Positions 9,345-18,535 of a stretch of 64,000 bases of DNA are shown here, in pieces. The position numbers and the translations under genes were made by a program. The first letter of the stretch is position 1, and every line of letters begins with the position of its first letter. Source of the stretch: Pseudomonas putida (GTDB lineage: Bacteria > Pseudomonadota > Gammaproteobacteria > Pseudomonadales > Pseudomonadaceae); assembly GCF_025905425.1 (NCBI RefSeq), contig NZ_CP109603.1:5224501-5288500 (forward strand), in the 5' to 3' direction. Below the pieces are notes generated by a model. That model did no database searches. It had not been told where the DNA came from and saw only the letters and a program-made list of their open reading frames with translations.

Positions 9345-10050
9345 GGCGTTTCTCCTTGTTTTGGTGCCAGCCGAAATAGAGGTAAAGCAGAACCAGAGCG
9401 GTAGCCAGGGCAAACCACTGCACGGCGTAGCCCACGTGTTTTTCCGGGCCCATGGCGACGACCGGCCAGCCCAGGCGATAGCTCGCCGGGCCGGGCTCCA
9501 GGCGTAGTTCGTGGGCGAAGCCTTCGCGATCAAGCTGTTGCCATAGCTGCGCGGCATCGATAGCAGTCAGCAGGTGCGGCCATTGCCCGCCGATGGGGTC
9601 CGGGCGCAGTTGGAAGGTGCTGCCAGGCGCGACATACACCGAAGCATCCAGGGCCAAGGGCTGCGACGGGGTATCAACGTGCACAGGCACGCGGCGGTCC
9701 GGCCACGGCAACCAGCCGCGATTGACCAGCAACCACAGGCCGCTGGCCTGGTCATGGAAGGGCTGCAACAGCTCGACACCGGCCTCGCCGTCGCGCATGC
9801 GGTTGTCCAGCAGCAGGCTGTGTTCGCCATCGAAACGGCCGTACAGGTGCACGCGGCGGTAAGCGGCATCATCGCTGTGCTGCAACTGGGCAGTGGAGAG
9901 TGGCGCATCAAGGCTGCGCTCGGCATAGGTCGCCAGCAACGCGCGCTTTTCGTCGGCGCGGCCCAGTTGCCAGCAGCCGAGCGCGACCAGCCCCGGCAGC
10001 AGCGCAAGCACCACCAGGGTCGGTACCCAGCCTGGGCGAAACGGCTTCAC
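9313..10050 (-). CDS. SURF1 family cytochrome oxidase assembly protein
   Basis: 245 residues with a membrane helix at each end (about 9-27 and near 205-225) and a periplasmic middle, the SURF1 topology. Family motifs are GCWQLGRA near the first helix and LLVNRGWLPWPDRR in the middle. SURF1 helps insert or retain heme A in subunit I. The GTG at 10050 is chosen because GAGG lies 5-8 bases upstream; a GTG at 10074 is an alternative. Confidence 0.92.
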   Translation of the reverse strand: MKPFRPGWVPTLVVLALLPGLVALGCWQLGRADEKRALLATYAERSLDAPLSTAQLQHSDDAAYRRVHLYGRFDGEHSLLLDNRMRDGEAGVELLQPFHDQASGLWLLVNRGWLPWPDRRVPVHVDTPSQPLALDASVYVAPGSTFQLRPDPIGGQWPHLLTAIDAAQLWQQLDREGFAHELRLEPGPASYRLGWPVVAMGPEKHVGYAVQWFALATALVLLYLYFGWHQNKEKRHGHRHSTGPA

Positions 10051-10101
10051 AGGCGCCTCGCTATACTTATCCACATCACCGCATCCCCCCGGAGAAGCGC
10101 C

Positions 10102-10305
10102 ATGCTCAAGGCCGCGATTGTCCTGATGCTGTTGGCCACGGTTGCCAGCCTGTTCAGTGGCCTGGTGTTCCTGGTCAAGGACGATGAAAACTCGACCCGC
10201 TTGCTGAAGGCACTGACCGTGCGCGTGACCCTGGCGGCTCTGACCATAGGGCTGGTGGCCTACGGTTTCATCAGTGGCCAACTGGTGTCACACGCCCCGT
10301 TTTGA
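10102..10305 (+). CDS. Twin transmembrane protein (DUF2909 family)
   Basis: 67 residues, almost entirely two hydrophobic helices (about 3-23 and 36-58) joined by a short polar loop (KDDENSTRLLKAL). ATG preceded by GGAGAA. It is the only rightward gene inside the cox cluster, divergent from SURF1 and convergent with coxC. Small two-helix proteins of this type accompany cox clusters in pseudomonads; the function is unknown. Confidence 0.85.
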   Translation: MLKAAIVLMLLATVASLFSGLVFLVKDDENSTRLLKALTVRVTLAALTIGLVAYGFISGQLVSHAPF

Positions 10306-10334
10306 ACCTATATCGCCTTGACTGGCCCCGCCTT

Positions 10335-10451
10335 TGTGGGAGCGGCCTTGTGTCGCGAAAGGGCTGCACAGCAGCCCCAGCAATTTATGCATTTGTGCTA
10401 AGCCCCTGGGGCTGCTGTGCAGCCCTTTCGCGACACAAGGCCGCTCCCACA
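10335..10451. repeat. Perfect inverted repeat with 45-bp arms
   Basis: Arms at 10335-10379 and 10407-10451 are exact reverse complements around a 27-base AT-rich loop. The outer part contains the REP-like tgtgggagcggccttg string and the inner part gggctgc(tg)tgcagccc. It lies between two convergent genes and would act as a bidirectional 3'-end structure. Confidence 0.9.
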
Positions 10452-10455
10452 TGTG

Positions 10456-11343
10456 TCAAAGCACATAAACAAAGATAAACAGCCCCACCCACACCACATC
10501 GACGAAGTGCCAATACCAGCTGGCCGCCTCGAAACCGAAGTGCTTGTCGGGGTTGAAGTGCCCGCGCAGGATACGCACGAACATCACGATCAAGATGATC
10601 GTGCCCAGCGTCACGTGGGCACCGTGAAAGCCGGTGAGCATGAAGAAGGTCGCGCCATAGATCCCCGACCCCAGCGTCAGCCCCAGCTTGGTATAAGCCT
10701 CGTGGTACTCGTAGGCCTGCAACGTGATGAAGCTGATCCCCAGCACGATGGTCAGTGCCATCCACAGTTTCAGCGCGCCCCGGTGATCACGCCGCAGGGC
10801 GTGGTGGGCAATGGTGATGGTCACACTCGAACTGACCAGCAGAATGGTGTTGATCAGCGGCAAGTGCCAAGGGTCGATAACCTCCTTGGGCGGCGGGAAC
10901 AGTTTCGGGTCCGGGGTATGCAGCAACGGCCAGGCGAACTCGAAGCTCGGCCACAGCATATGCGCGACGCCCTTGGCCCCTTCACCGCCAAGCCAAGGCC
11001 CGGCCAGTACGCGTACGTAGAACAGCGCACCGAAAAAGGCCAGGAAGAACATCACCTCCGAAAAGATGAACCAACTCATGCCCCAACGGAACGAGCGGTC
11101 CAGTTGCGGGCTGTACAACCCACCACGGCTCTCTTTCACCACCGCACCGAACCAGCCGAACAGCATGTAGGCCAGGCACAGCGCGCCGACGAAGAAAATC
11201 AGCGGCCCATGGGAGTCGGGGTGCCCGGCCTTCATGTCGTTGAACCAGGTGCCCAGGCCGAACACTGTGATGAACATGCCGATTGTCGCGATGATCGGCC
11301 ACTTGCTCTGCGCCGGAACGTAGTAGTGCTCATGACTTGCCAT
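10456..11343 (-). CDS. coxC: Cytochrome c oxidase subunit III
   Basis: 295 residues, start at 11343 with AAGGAG upstream, MASHEHYYVP N terminus. Seven predicted membrane helices; family motifs include FHGAHVTLGTI and WYWHFVDVVWVGLF near the C terminus. Subunit III stabilises turnover of the proton-pumping oxidase in the inner membrane. It follows ctaG in the leftward operon. Confidence 0.97.
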   Translation of the reverse strand: MASHEHYYVPAQSKWPIIATIGMFITVFGLGTWFNDMKAGHPDSHGPLIFFVGALCLAYMLFGWFGAVVKESRGGLYSPQLDRSFRWGMSWFIFSEVMFFLAFFGALFYVRVLAGPWLGGEGAKGVAHMLWPSFEFAWPLLHTPDPKLFPPPKEVIDPWHLPLINTILLVSSSVTITIAHHALRRDHRGALKLWMALTIVLGISFITLQAYEYHEAYTKLGLTLGSGIYGATFFMLTGFHGAHVTLGTIILIVMFVRILRGHFNPDKHFGFEAASWYWHFVDVVWVGLFIFVYVL

Positions 11344-11359
11344 TGCTGTTCTCCTTCCC

Positions 11360-11926
11360 TTAACGGGCGCCCTGGACGTCCTGGGCCGCAACATGCGCGA
11401 CCGGCGGGTGGCGAGCGGTGATGTCGAACAAGGTGTAGGCCAGTGTCAGGTGCTTCACGCTGGCCGGCAGGTCGCGGTCAACGATAAAGCGCACCGGCAT
11501 CTCGATGCGTTCGCCGGGCTGCAGCACCTGCTGGGTAAAGCAGAAGCACTCGGTCTTGTGGAAGTACGCCGCGGCCTCGGCCGGGGTGATGCTGGGTATC
11601 GCCTGGGCACTCATCGGCCGGTCGGTCGGGTTGCGGGCCACGAAGATCATCTGGTTGACCGCACCCGGGTTGACGTCGATCTGGTCGGCCGTGGAGTAGA
11701 AGTCCCAGACCATGTCGCTGGCGTTGGTCGACATGAACTGCACCCGCACCGAACGCGACGGGTCGCTGACCTGGCTGCCCTCATACTGGCCGCCGGTCTT
11801 GCCATTGATGCCGAAGGCCTTGCACATCACGTCATAGATCGGCACCAGGGCGAAACCGAAGGCGAACATCACCACCGTCAGCATCAGCAGGCGCGTGACC
11901 AGGCGTTTGAGCGACAGGCCGTTCAT
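11360..11926 (-). CDS. ctaG: Cytochrome c oxidase copper chaperone Cox11/CtaG
   Basis: 188 residues: one membrane helix (about 12-31), then a periplasmic immunoglobulin-like domain with the copper-binding ECFCFTQQ motif; a further Cys (VMCKAFG) lies next to the helix. Cox11 proteins deliver copper to the CuB site of subunit I. The start is 2 bases after the coxA stop. Confidence 0.96.
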   Translation of the reverse strand: MNGLSLKRLVTRLLMLTVVMFAFGFALVPIYDVMCKAFGINGKTGGQYEGSQVSDPSRSVRVQFMSTNASDMVWDFYSTADQIDVNPGAVNQMIFVARNPTDRPMSAQAIPSITPAEAAAYFHKTECFCFTQQVLQPGERIEMPVRFIVDRDLPASVKHLTLAYTLFDITARHPPVAHVAAQDVQGAR

Positions 11927-11928
11927 GG

Positions 11929-13518
11929 CTATTTCACATCCGGTGGCGTCTGGAAGGTGTGGTAAGGCGCAGGCGAGGGGACAGACCACTCCAGGCCCTC
12001 GGCACCGTCCCAGGGTTTGGCCGGCGCCGGCGCGCCGCCACGGATGCACTTGATGACGATGAACAGGAAGAAGATCTGCGTGGCGCCGAACATGAATGCC
12101 CCGATCGAGGAGACCATGTTGAAATCGGCGAACTGCAGGTTGTAGTCCGGAATACGCCGTGGCATGCCGGCCAGGCCAACGAAATGCATGGGGAAGAAGG
12201 CCATGTTCATGCCGACGAACGACAGCCAGAAGTGCAGCTTGCCGAGGGTTTCGTCATACATGTGCCCGGTCCATTTCGGCAGCCAGTAGTAGGCCGAGGC
12301 GAAGATGCCGAAGATCGCCCCCGGTACCAGCACATAGTGGAAGTGCGCAACCACAAAGTACGTGTCGTGGTACTGGAAGTCCGCCGGCGCGATGGCCAGC
12401 ATCAACCCGGAGAACCCACCGATGGTAAACAGGATGACGAAGGCGATGGCGAACAGCATCGGCGTTTCGAAGGTCAGCGACCCTTCCCACATGGTGCTGA
12501 CCCAGTTGAACACCTTCACCCCAGTGGGCACGGCGATGAGCATGGTGGCGTACATGAAGAACAGTTCGCCCACCACCGGGATGCCGACCACGAACATGTG
12601 GTGCGCCCAGACGATGAACGACAAGAAGGCGATCGCCCCGGTGGCGTAGACCATCGAGGTGTAACCGAACAACGGCTTGCGCGAGAACGCCGGGATGATC
12701 GAGCTGACCGCGCCGAAGGCCGGCAGGATCATGATGTACACCTCGGGGTGGCCGAAGAACCAGAACACGTGCTGGAACAGCACCGGGTCACCGCCACCGG
12801 CCGCGCTGAAGAAGCTGGTGCCGAAGTGGATGTCCATCAGCATCATGGTCACCACACCGGCCAGTACGGGCATCACCGCAATCAGCAGGAACGCGGTGAT
12901 CAGCCAGGTCCAGACGAACAGCGGCATTTTCATCAAGGTCATGCCGGGGGCACGCAGGTTGAGGATGGTGGCGATCACGTTGATCGCCCCCATGATCGAG
13001 CTGATGCCCATCAGGTGGATGGCAAAGATGAAAAAGGTCACGCTGGCCGGGGCATAGGTGGTCGACAGCGGGGCGTAGAAGGTCCAGCCGAAGTTCGGCC
13101 CGCCACCAGGGCTGAACAGGGTCGAGACCAGCAGCAGGAAAGCCGCCGGCAGCAACCAGAAGCTGAAGTTGTTCATCCGCGGCAGGGCCATGTCCGGCGC
13201 GCCAATCATCAGCGGGATCATCCAGTTGGCCAGGCCGACGAAGGCCGGCATCACGGCGCCGAATACCATGATCAGCCCGTGCATGGTGGTCATCTGGTTG
13301 AAGAACGCAGGTTCGACGATCTGCAGCCCCGGCTGGAACAGCTCCGCGCGGATCACCATGGCGAACGAGCCACCGAGCAGGAACATGATGAAGGCGAACC
13401 ACAGGTACATCGTGCCGATGTCCTTGTGGTTGGTGGTCAGCACCCAGCGCATCAAGCCCTTGGCCGGGCCGTGGGCGTGCTCATGGCCGTGGGCGTGGTC
13501 GTCGATCACTGCACTCAT
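11929..13518 (-). CDS. coxA: Cytochrome c oxidase subunit I (aa3/caa3 type)
   Basis: 529 residues, start at 13518 with AGGAGAC upstream. Twelve membrane helices. Heme-copper motifs are visible: HVFWFFGHPEVYIMILPAFG (CuB His with the cross-linked Tyr), the CuB His pair in VWAHHMFVVG, and AHFHYVLVPG with the heme a and a3 ligands. The N terminus is unusually His-rich (DDHAHGHEHAHG), common in pseudomonads. It forms the catalytic core with CoxB. Confidence 0.98.
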   Translation of the reverse strand: MSAVIDDHAHGHEHAHGPAKGLMRWVLTTNHKDIGTMYLWFAFIMFLLGGSFAMVIRAELFQPGLQIVEPAFFNQMTTMHGLIMVFGAVMPAFVGLANWMIPLMIGAPDMALPRMNNFSFWLLPAAFLLLVSTLFSPGGGPNFGWTFYAPLSTTYAPASVTFFIFAIHLMGISSIMGAINVIATILNLRAPGMTLMKMPLFVWTWLITAFLLIAVMPVLAGVVTMMLMDIHFGTSFFSAAGGGDPVLFQHVFWFFGHPEVYIMILPAFGAVSSIIPAFSRKPLFGYTSMVYATGAIAFLSFIVWAHHMFVVGIPVVGELFFMYATMLIAVPTGVKVFNWVSTMWEGSLTFETPMLFAIAFVILFTIGGFSGLMLAIAPADFQYHDTYFVVAHFHYVLVPGAIFGIFASAYYWLPKWTGHMYDETLGKLHFWLSFVGMNMAFFPMHFVGLAGMPRRIPDYNLQFADFNMVSSIGAFMFGATQIFFLFIVIKCIRGGAPAPAKPWDGAEGLEWSVPSPAPYHTFQTPPDVK

Positions 13519-13561
13519 GTCCTGTCTCCTGCAATCCATTGATTGCCGCGCGTAACCCGGT

Positions 13562-14689
13562 TCATTGCGCTTCTGCCTGCTTGAGCGCCAGCACATCCTT
13601 CGGCGTGACCATATCGCCCTTGTTGTTGCCCCAGGCGTTGCGCTCGTAGGTGACCACGGCGGCGATATCGACTTCCGAGAGCTGTTTGCCGAACGCGGCC
13701 ATGGCCGTGCCAGGCTTGCCGTGGAAGACGATGCTCAGGTGGCCTTCCTTCGGCCCGGTGGCGATCTTCGAGCCTTTGAGGGCCGGGAACATCGGCGGCA
13801 GGCCCTGGCCTTCGGCCTGGTGACAGGCCACGCAGGTGGTGTGGTAGACCTTGTCGCCTCGCGCAACCAACTCGTCGAGGGTCCACTCTTTGCTGGTCAG
13901 CTCCTTGAGCTTGGCCGCCTCGGCCTTGCGCTCACCGAGCCAGGTGTCGTAGTCGGCCTTGGACTTGACCTCGACCACCACCGGCATGAAGCCATGGTCC
14001 TTGCCGCACAGCTCGGTGCACTGGCCACGGTAGATGCCGGGCTTCTCGATGCGCGTCCAGGCCTCGTTGACGAAGCCTGGGATGGCATCACGCTTGACCG
14101 CAAACGCCGGCACCCACCAGGAATGGATCACGTCGGCGGCGGTTACCAGAAAGCGCACTTTCGCGCCCACCGGCAGCACCAGCGGCTGGTCGACTTCGAG
14201 CAGGTAGTGCTCGTCCTTGGGGGCCTTGTTATGGATCTGGTCGGCGGGGGTGGCCAGGTTGCTGAAGAACTCCACATCCTGGCCCAGGTACTTGTAGTGC
14301 CACTTCCACTGGTAGCCGGTGACCTGGATGTCGATGTCCGATTCGCTGGCATCGTAGATGTCGATCAGGGTCTTGGTCGCGGGGATGGCCATGGCCACCA
14401 GAATCAGGAACGGCACCACGGTCCACATGATTTCCACCCAGGTGTGCTCGTGGAAATGCGCAGCCTGCTGGCCGGTGGAACGGCGGTGGACGACCATGGA
14501 CCAGAACATCGCGCCAAACACCACGATGCCGATGATCACGCAGATCCAGAAAATGGTCATGTGCAGGTCGAAGACGGCGTTGGAGACTTCCGTCGCCCCC
14601 GGGTGCATGTTGACGGTCCAGGCTGCGTTGGCCTGACCTAAAACCGTCCACAACAGGAGGCCCATCCAGACATGTGGATGTCGCATCAT
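13562..14689 (-). CDS. coxB: Cytochrome c oxidase subunit II with fused cytochrome c domain
   Basis: 375 residues. Signal peptide and two membrane helices (about 43-65 and 88-106), then the cupredoxin domain with a complete CuA site: His189, Cys224, Glu226, Cys228, His232, Met235. A C-terminal cytochrome c domain has the heme motif C286-V-A-C-H290 and a later Met ligand candidate. This fusion makes the enzyme caa3-like. Two adjacent ATGs (14689, 14686) are possible starts; the first has the better-placed GGGGA. First gene of the leftward oxidase operon. Confidence 0.97.
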   Translation of the reverse strand: MMRHPHVWMGLLLWTVLGQANAAWTVNMHPGATEVSNAVFDLHMTIFWICVIIGIVVFGAMFWSMVVHRRSTGQQAAHFHEHTWVEIMWTVVPFLILVAMAIPATKTLIDIYDASESDIDIQVTGYQWKWHYKYLGQDVEFFSNLATPADQIHNKAPKDEHYLLEVDQPLVLPVGAKVRFLVTAADVIHSWWVPAFAVKRDAIPGFVNEAWTRIEKPGIYRGQCTELCGKDHGFMPVVVEVKSKADYDTWLGERKAEAAKLKELTSKEWTLDELVARGDKVYHTTCVACHQAEGQGLPPMFPALKGSKIATGPKEGHLSIVFHGKPGTAMAAFGKQLSEVDIAAVVTYERNAWGNNKGDMVTPKDVLALKQAEAQ

Positions 14690-15057
14690 TGCGGGTTCCC
14701 CTTCTAATTCTTGTTGTCCCGGAGGCGTGGCCTGCGGCAAGAGGGAACGGCGGTCAAGACTGCCTGGCTTCGACGACCGAGCCCCTGCAAAAGCAGACGG
14801 GCCTCATCAACGAATCACGTTCAACGGGAGTATAGACAGCGACCAATGGCACGCAATGAAGCCTGTGAAATGAACTTCACGAAATTGCCGAATGCCCTGA
14901 AAACCGCGTGCTTGATAGGATATGGCCCAATAGTGGCATCCCGATATGCCAGAGCATGCACACGTTTGCGCGATTTATAACAAATACGTCTTAGGTATTC
15001 TGTATACCGAGCTAATTTAGTGTCTTCCGTTTGAAACGTAATGTCCCTGGAGTTGTC
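14690..15057. promoter_or_regulatory. Divergent intergenic region upstream of the cox operon
   Basis: 368 bases between coxB (leftward) and the hypothetical gene at 15058 (rightward). The part near coxB is GC-rich; the stretch 14860-15050 is AT-richer and should hold both promoters. I see no long hairpin, no convincing small ORF and no operator I can name. Confidence 0.5.
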
Positions 15058-15699
15058 ATGAACATCGCTGCGGTACGCGAGCAGATTAACCAAGCCCATC
15101 AACACGAAGGCCAGACCGGCCAATTGAAACAGCGTCTCGAGTTGCAACTGCCCCATCTGCACCCCTCGATTCAACTGCCTGAGCAGGACGCCCAGGGTAC
15201 CTTGGCGCGTTTCGTCAGCGCCTACATCGACCAGGTTCCAGAGCTGCTGGAGGCTGCCCACGAGGTGGCCCGCGAAGCCGGTATCGAGTCGCAGATCAAG
15301 CCGGTACTGAAGATTGCCGAAGCTTATTTCCTGCAACCACCCAGCGTGATGCAGGGGCATGTGGGCCTGGATTGCCTGCTGGATGAGGCCTACCTGGCGC
15401 ATCGCCTGGTGGAAGAGGTCAACGACCTGTATATCCGCCACTTCCAGCAGCCGTTGATTCCGTTCGACACCACGATGGCCAACCTGATTGCCCACCAACT
15501 GATCGGCGAGACGTTCGCCAACCAGCTCGATGAAGTGGTGCATCATTCGGTTGACGAGATGCTCAATGACGAGAGCTTTGCCGCAGAGACGGTGAAGGCT
15601 TACCGCGCGACTTTGTGCAGCCCCGAGACGGGCGCCGCCTGGAAGCGTTGGCCGTGCCTTTCGCGACAACTGGGTGTGGAGCTGGGCCAACCGGCCTGA
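15058..15699 (+). CDS. Conserved hypothetical protein
   Basis: 213 residues. The ATG at 15058 is preferred to an upstream start at 15031 because GGAG lies 6 bases before it. The protein is acidic, largely helical, with no signal peptide or membrane helix; a conserved-looking block is DEAYLAHRLVEEVND followed by a His/Asp/Glu-rich segment (TTMANLIAHQLIGETF). I do not recognise the family. It is divergent from the cox operon and separated from the SulP gene by a REP pair. Confidence 0.85.
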   Translation: MNIAAVREQINQAHQHEGQTGQLKQRLELQLPHLHPSIQLPEQDAQGTLARFVSAYIDQVPELLEAAHEVAREAGIESQIKPVLKIAEAYFLQPPSVMQGHVGLDCLLDEAYLAHRLVEEVNDLYIRHFQQPLIPFDTTMANLIAHQLIGETFANQLDEVVHHSVDEMLNDESFAAETVKAYRATLCSPETGAAWKRWPCLSRQLGVELGQPA

Positions 15700-15725
15700 C
15701 ATCCGGCATTGATGCTGGCTGCACC

Positions 15726-15804
15726 GGCCTCTTCGCGGGCAAGCCCGCTCCCCCAAAGGGTATGCAATTCACCCTGTGGGAGCGGGCTTGCCCGCGAAGA
15801 GGCC
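15726..15804. repeat. REP pair between convergent genes
   Basis: Inverted REP copies at about 15726-15750 and 15778-15804 (ggcctcttcgcgggc on the left, its complement on the right) around a roughly 27-base spacer. It sits between the stops of the hypothetical gene and the SulP gene. Confidence 0.85.
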
Positions 15805-15823
15805 CGCTCAGGCAACACAACAG

Positions 15824-17353
15824 CTAAATAACCCCCGCCGTCGTCCGCAGCCGCCCTTCGATCCGCCGCTTCAATCGCCGCTGCTCGATCAGCAAGCGCG
15901 AGCCCTTGGCTGCATTGCTCCGGCCCCAGTCCTCAAGCAGTTCCAGGCACGAGTGGTCGATGTAGCTAAGGTTGCTCAAGGGCACATGCAGGGTGGTCCC
16001 TGCCGGCACGGTATCCAGCACCTGGGTCAGCGCCGGCACCTTGAGGAAAGTCGCCGCACCACTCAGACGCAGCTCCATGTGCCCGGGCTTGCCCAGGCTC
16101 ACCAGGTTGATCTTCAACCGCGCCGCCTTGAACGCCAGCTTGAGTAAGGTCAAGGCAAAGCCCAGCAGCACGCCCGTCAGCAGGTCGGTGAAAATAATCG
16201 CCAGGGCAGTCGCTGCGTACGTAAACATCGGCATACGGCCATACCGGCGCAATCCACGAAACGCCTTGAAGTCCACCAATTTGACGCCGGTAAACACCAG
16301 CACACCCGCCAGGCTCGCCACCGGAATCTGCTGCAGCACGCTGCTCAACACCACGACGAACGCCAACAGCCATAGACCATGGAAGATCGCCGAGGCGCGG
16401 GTCTGCGCACCGGCCTGGACATTCGCCGAACTGCGCACGATCACCCCGGTCATCGGCAAGGCGCCCAGCACGCCGCACAGCATGTTGCCGATGCCTTGGG
16501 CCGACAGTTCCCGGTCGAAGTCCGAGCGCTGGCCGCTGTGCATACGGTCCACCGCAGCTGCCGACAGCAAGGTCTCGGCGCTGGCGATGAAGGCCAGGGC
16601 GAATGCGGCCACCAGCAGGGTCGGGTCGGCCAGGTTCATCAGATCATCCAGGCGTATCCAGTCGATGGCCTCAGAAAGGTCTGCCGGTACCTGAACCCGA
16701 TTCACCGGCAAGGCCAGCCATAGGCTGATCAGCGTCATTGCCGCCACGCCCAGCAAGGCACCGGGAATGAAGCGCAGCTTCTGTGGCCGCAAGCGCTCCC
16801 AGCCCCACATCACCGCGATGGTGCCCAGGCCAAGAGCACCGGCTTGCCAGCCCGAACCTGCGCGTTCCAGTGGCAGGGCAGTGGCCAAGGTCGCAGGAAA
16901 CGCCAGCAGGTTCTGCATGCCCGAGGGCTGCGGCGCCGTATCGAACATCACATGCACCTGCGACAGCACGATCAGCACGCCGATACCCGCCAGCATGCCG
17001 TACACCACCGCCGGTGCGGTCACGCGAAACCAGCAACCCAGGCGCAAGCGCCCAGCCAGCAATTGCAAAAGCCCGGCCAGCAGCAGAATCGGCCCAAGCA
17101 TGGCCACACCGTGCTGGCGCACCAATTCGAACACCAGCACCGCCAAGCCGGCCGCCGGGCCGCTGACCTGCAGCGGCGAACCCGCCAGGAAGCCCACTAC
17201 AATGCCGCCGATGATGCCGGTAATCAGGCCTTTGGCGGGCGGCATCCCCGACGCGATGGCGATCCCCATGCACAAGGGCAGGGCGACCAGAAATACCACC
17301 ACCGATGCCAACAACTCTCGCGGCAAGGCCGCTTTCAACTGTGTAATGTTCAC
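15824..17353 (-). CDS. SulP family anion transporter, probable bicarbonate carrier
   Basis: 509 residues, GTG start at 17353 with GGAG upstream. The transmembrane core (about 14 helices) begins at ELLASVVVFLVALPL and includes GPAAGLAVLVFELV; a C-terminal STAS domain (about 415-500, LSNLSYIDHSCLELLEDWG) follows. SulP proteins carry sulfate, bicarbonate or other anions. The gene ends the pair with a beta-carbonic anhydrase 191 bases upstream on the same strand, which favours bicarbonate; this is inference from context. Confidence 0.88.
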   Translation of the reverse strand: MNITQLKAALPRELLASVVVFLVALPLCMGIAIASGMPPAKGLITGIIGGIVVGFLAGSPLQVSGPAAGLAVLVFELVRQHGVAMLGPILLLAGLLQLLAGRLRLGCWFRVTAPAVVYGMLAGIGVLIVLSQVHVMFDTAPQPSGMQNLLAFPATLATALPLERAGSGWQAGALGLGTIAVMWGWERLRPQKLRFIPGALLGVAAMTLISLWLALPVNRVQVPADLSEAIDWIRLDDLMNLADPTLLVAAFALAFIASAETLLSAAAVDRMHSGQRSDFDRELSAQGIGNMLCGVLGALPMTGVIVRSSANVQAGAQTRASAIFHGLWLLAFVVVLSSVLQQIPVASLAGVLVFTGVKLVDFKAFRGLRRYGRMPMFTYAATALAIIFTDLLTGVLLGFALTLLKLAFKAARLKINLVSLGKPGHMELRLSGAATFLKVPALTQVLDTVPAGTTLHVPLSNLSYIDHSCLELLEDWGRSNAAKGSRLLIEQRRLKRRIEGRLRTTAGVI

Positions 17354-17544
17354 CGTGTTTCTCCATTTTCTGTTGCACGGCCATTCCTCTGGCCATGAGC
17401 ACGTTGGCCCCTGACCGGCGCGCAGGCGCGGGCCGCCAGCAAGCACGCCGGCAGGGCAGTCAGGGAATTCAAGGCAGCCGAAGGCCGCGCCACACCCCTG
17501 CAGGGTGCAGCCGGCTATCAAGGTTCTAGCGGTGGATGGGTCGC

Positions 17545-18264
17545 TTAGTAGCGGCCTCTCGGGGTAGCGCAGGGGACTGGCTCGCCCGCAGCCAGGGGCA
17601 GGAAGCTGTCGCTGGCGGCGTCATACGCTTCGATCTTGCTGGTCTCGATGTCGTAGACCCAACCGTGGATGTACAGCTCACCCGCCGCCAGGCGCGAGGC
17701 GACCGAAGGGTGAGTGCGCAGGTGATGCAGCTGGGCGATGACGTTTTCTTTGGTCAGCACCTGCATGGTTTCGTGCTCGCTGCCACAGGAGCAGTTGTTC
17801 TCGACCACGGTGCGTGCCACTTCGGCGTGGCGCAGCCAGGCGGAAACGGTCGGCATCTTGGTCAGCGATTGCGGGTTGAGTACCGCACGCATCGCGCCGC
17901 AGTCAGAGTGGCCACAGACAATGATGTGGTGCACGCCCAGTGCCAGTACAGCGTATTCGATAGCGCTGGAAACGCCGCCGTTCATCTGGCCATACGGCGG
18001 CACTACGTTACCCACGTTACGGGTCACGAACAGGTCGCCTGGCGAACTTTGGGTAATCAGTTCGGGGACAATGCGCGAGTCGGCGCAGGTGATGAACATG
18101 GCGCGTGGCGTTTGCGCGGTGGCGAGCTTCTTGAACAGCTCTTGCTGGTCGGGGAAGACATCATGATGAAAGCGCAGGAAGCCGTCGACGATGTGCTTAA
18201 GAGCAGCATCGGCGCTCTCGGCGGGTACATCCGGAACGACCTTGGATGGGTCCTTGACGGGCAT
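17545..18264 (-). CDS. Beta-class carbonic anhydrase
   Basis: 239 residues. Zinc ligands Cys60 (ITCADSR, with the Asp62-Arg64 dyad), His119 and Cys122 (CGHSDCGAM) are all present. It interconverts CO2 and bicarbonate in the cytoplasm. Placed upstream of the SulP gene in the same orientation, it may feed or use the imported anion. The short extra C-terminal tail is normal for the family. Confidence 0.96.
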   Translation of the reverse strand: MPVKDPSKVVPDVPAESADAALKHIVDGFLRFHHDVFPDQQELFKKLATAQTPRAMFITCADSRIVPELITQSSPGDLFVTRNVGNVVPPYGQMNGGVSSAIEYAVLALGVHHIIVCGHSDCGAMRAVLNPQSLTKMPTVSAWLRHAEVARTVVENNCSCGSEHETMQVLTKENVIAQLHHLRTHPSVASRLAAGELYIHGWVYDIETSKIEAYDAASDSFLPLAAGEPVPCATPRGRY

Positions 18265-18535
18265 GATTCATCCTCTTGGCGGTGTGTAGGTAAGTCCATT
18301 TTACCGGTGAAAGATTCTGGCTATGCAGGGATTTAGATGACACGCACAGGCCACAGATCACAGTCTTCGTTGACTGATTGCCTACGCTAGCGGGGAAAAC
18401 TTAACTGAAACTTAATTCGGAGGCTCTAGAACAGGCGTTCCAGATACATAAGGCGGGAGTTGAATAATAGCAAAAAAACATCAACTGCCAAGAGCCTGCA
18501 ATAGAATTATGGAGTTGGATTAGTTGCACTAAGGA

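Noticed and set aside
11959..13542. 527-codon frame antisense to coxA
   Set aside because: coxA is unmistakable on the other strand; long antisense frames are expected in GC-rich DNA.
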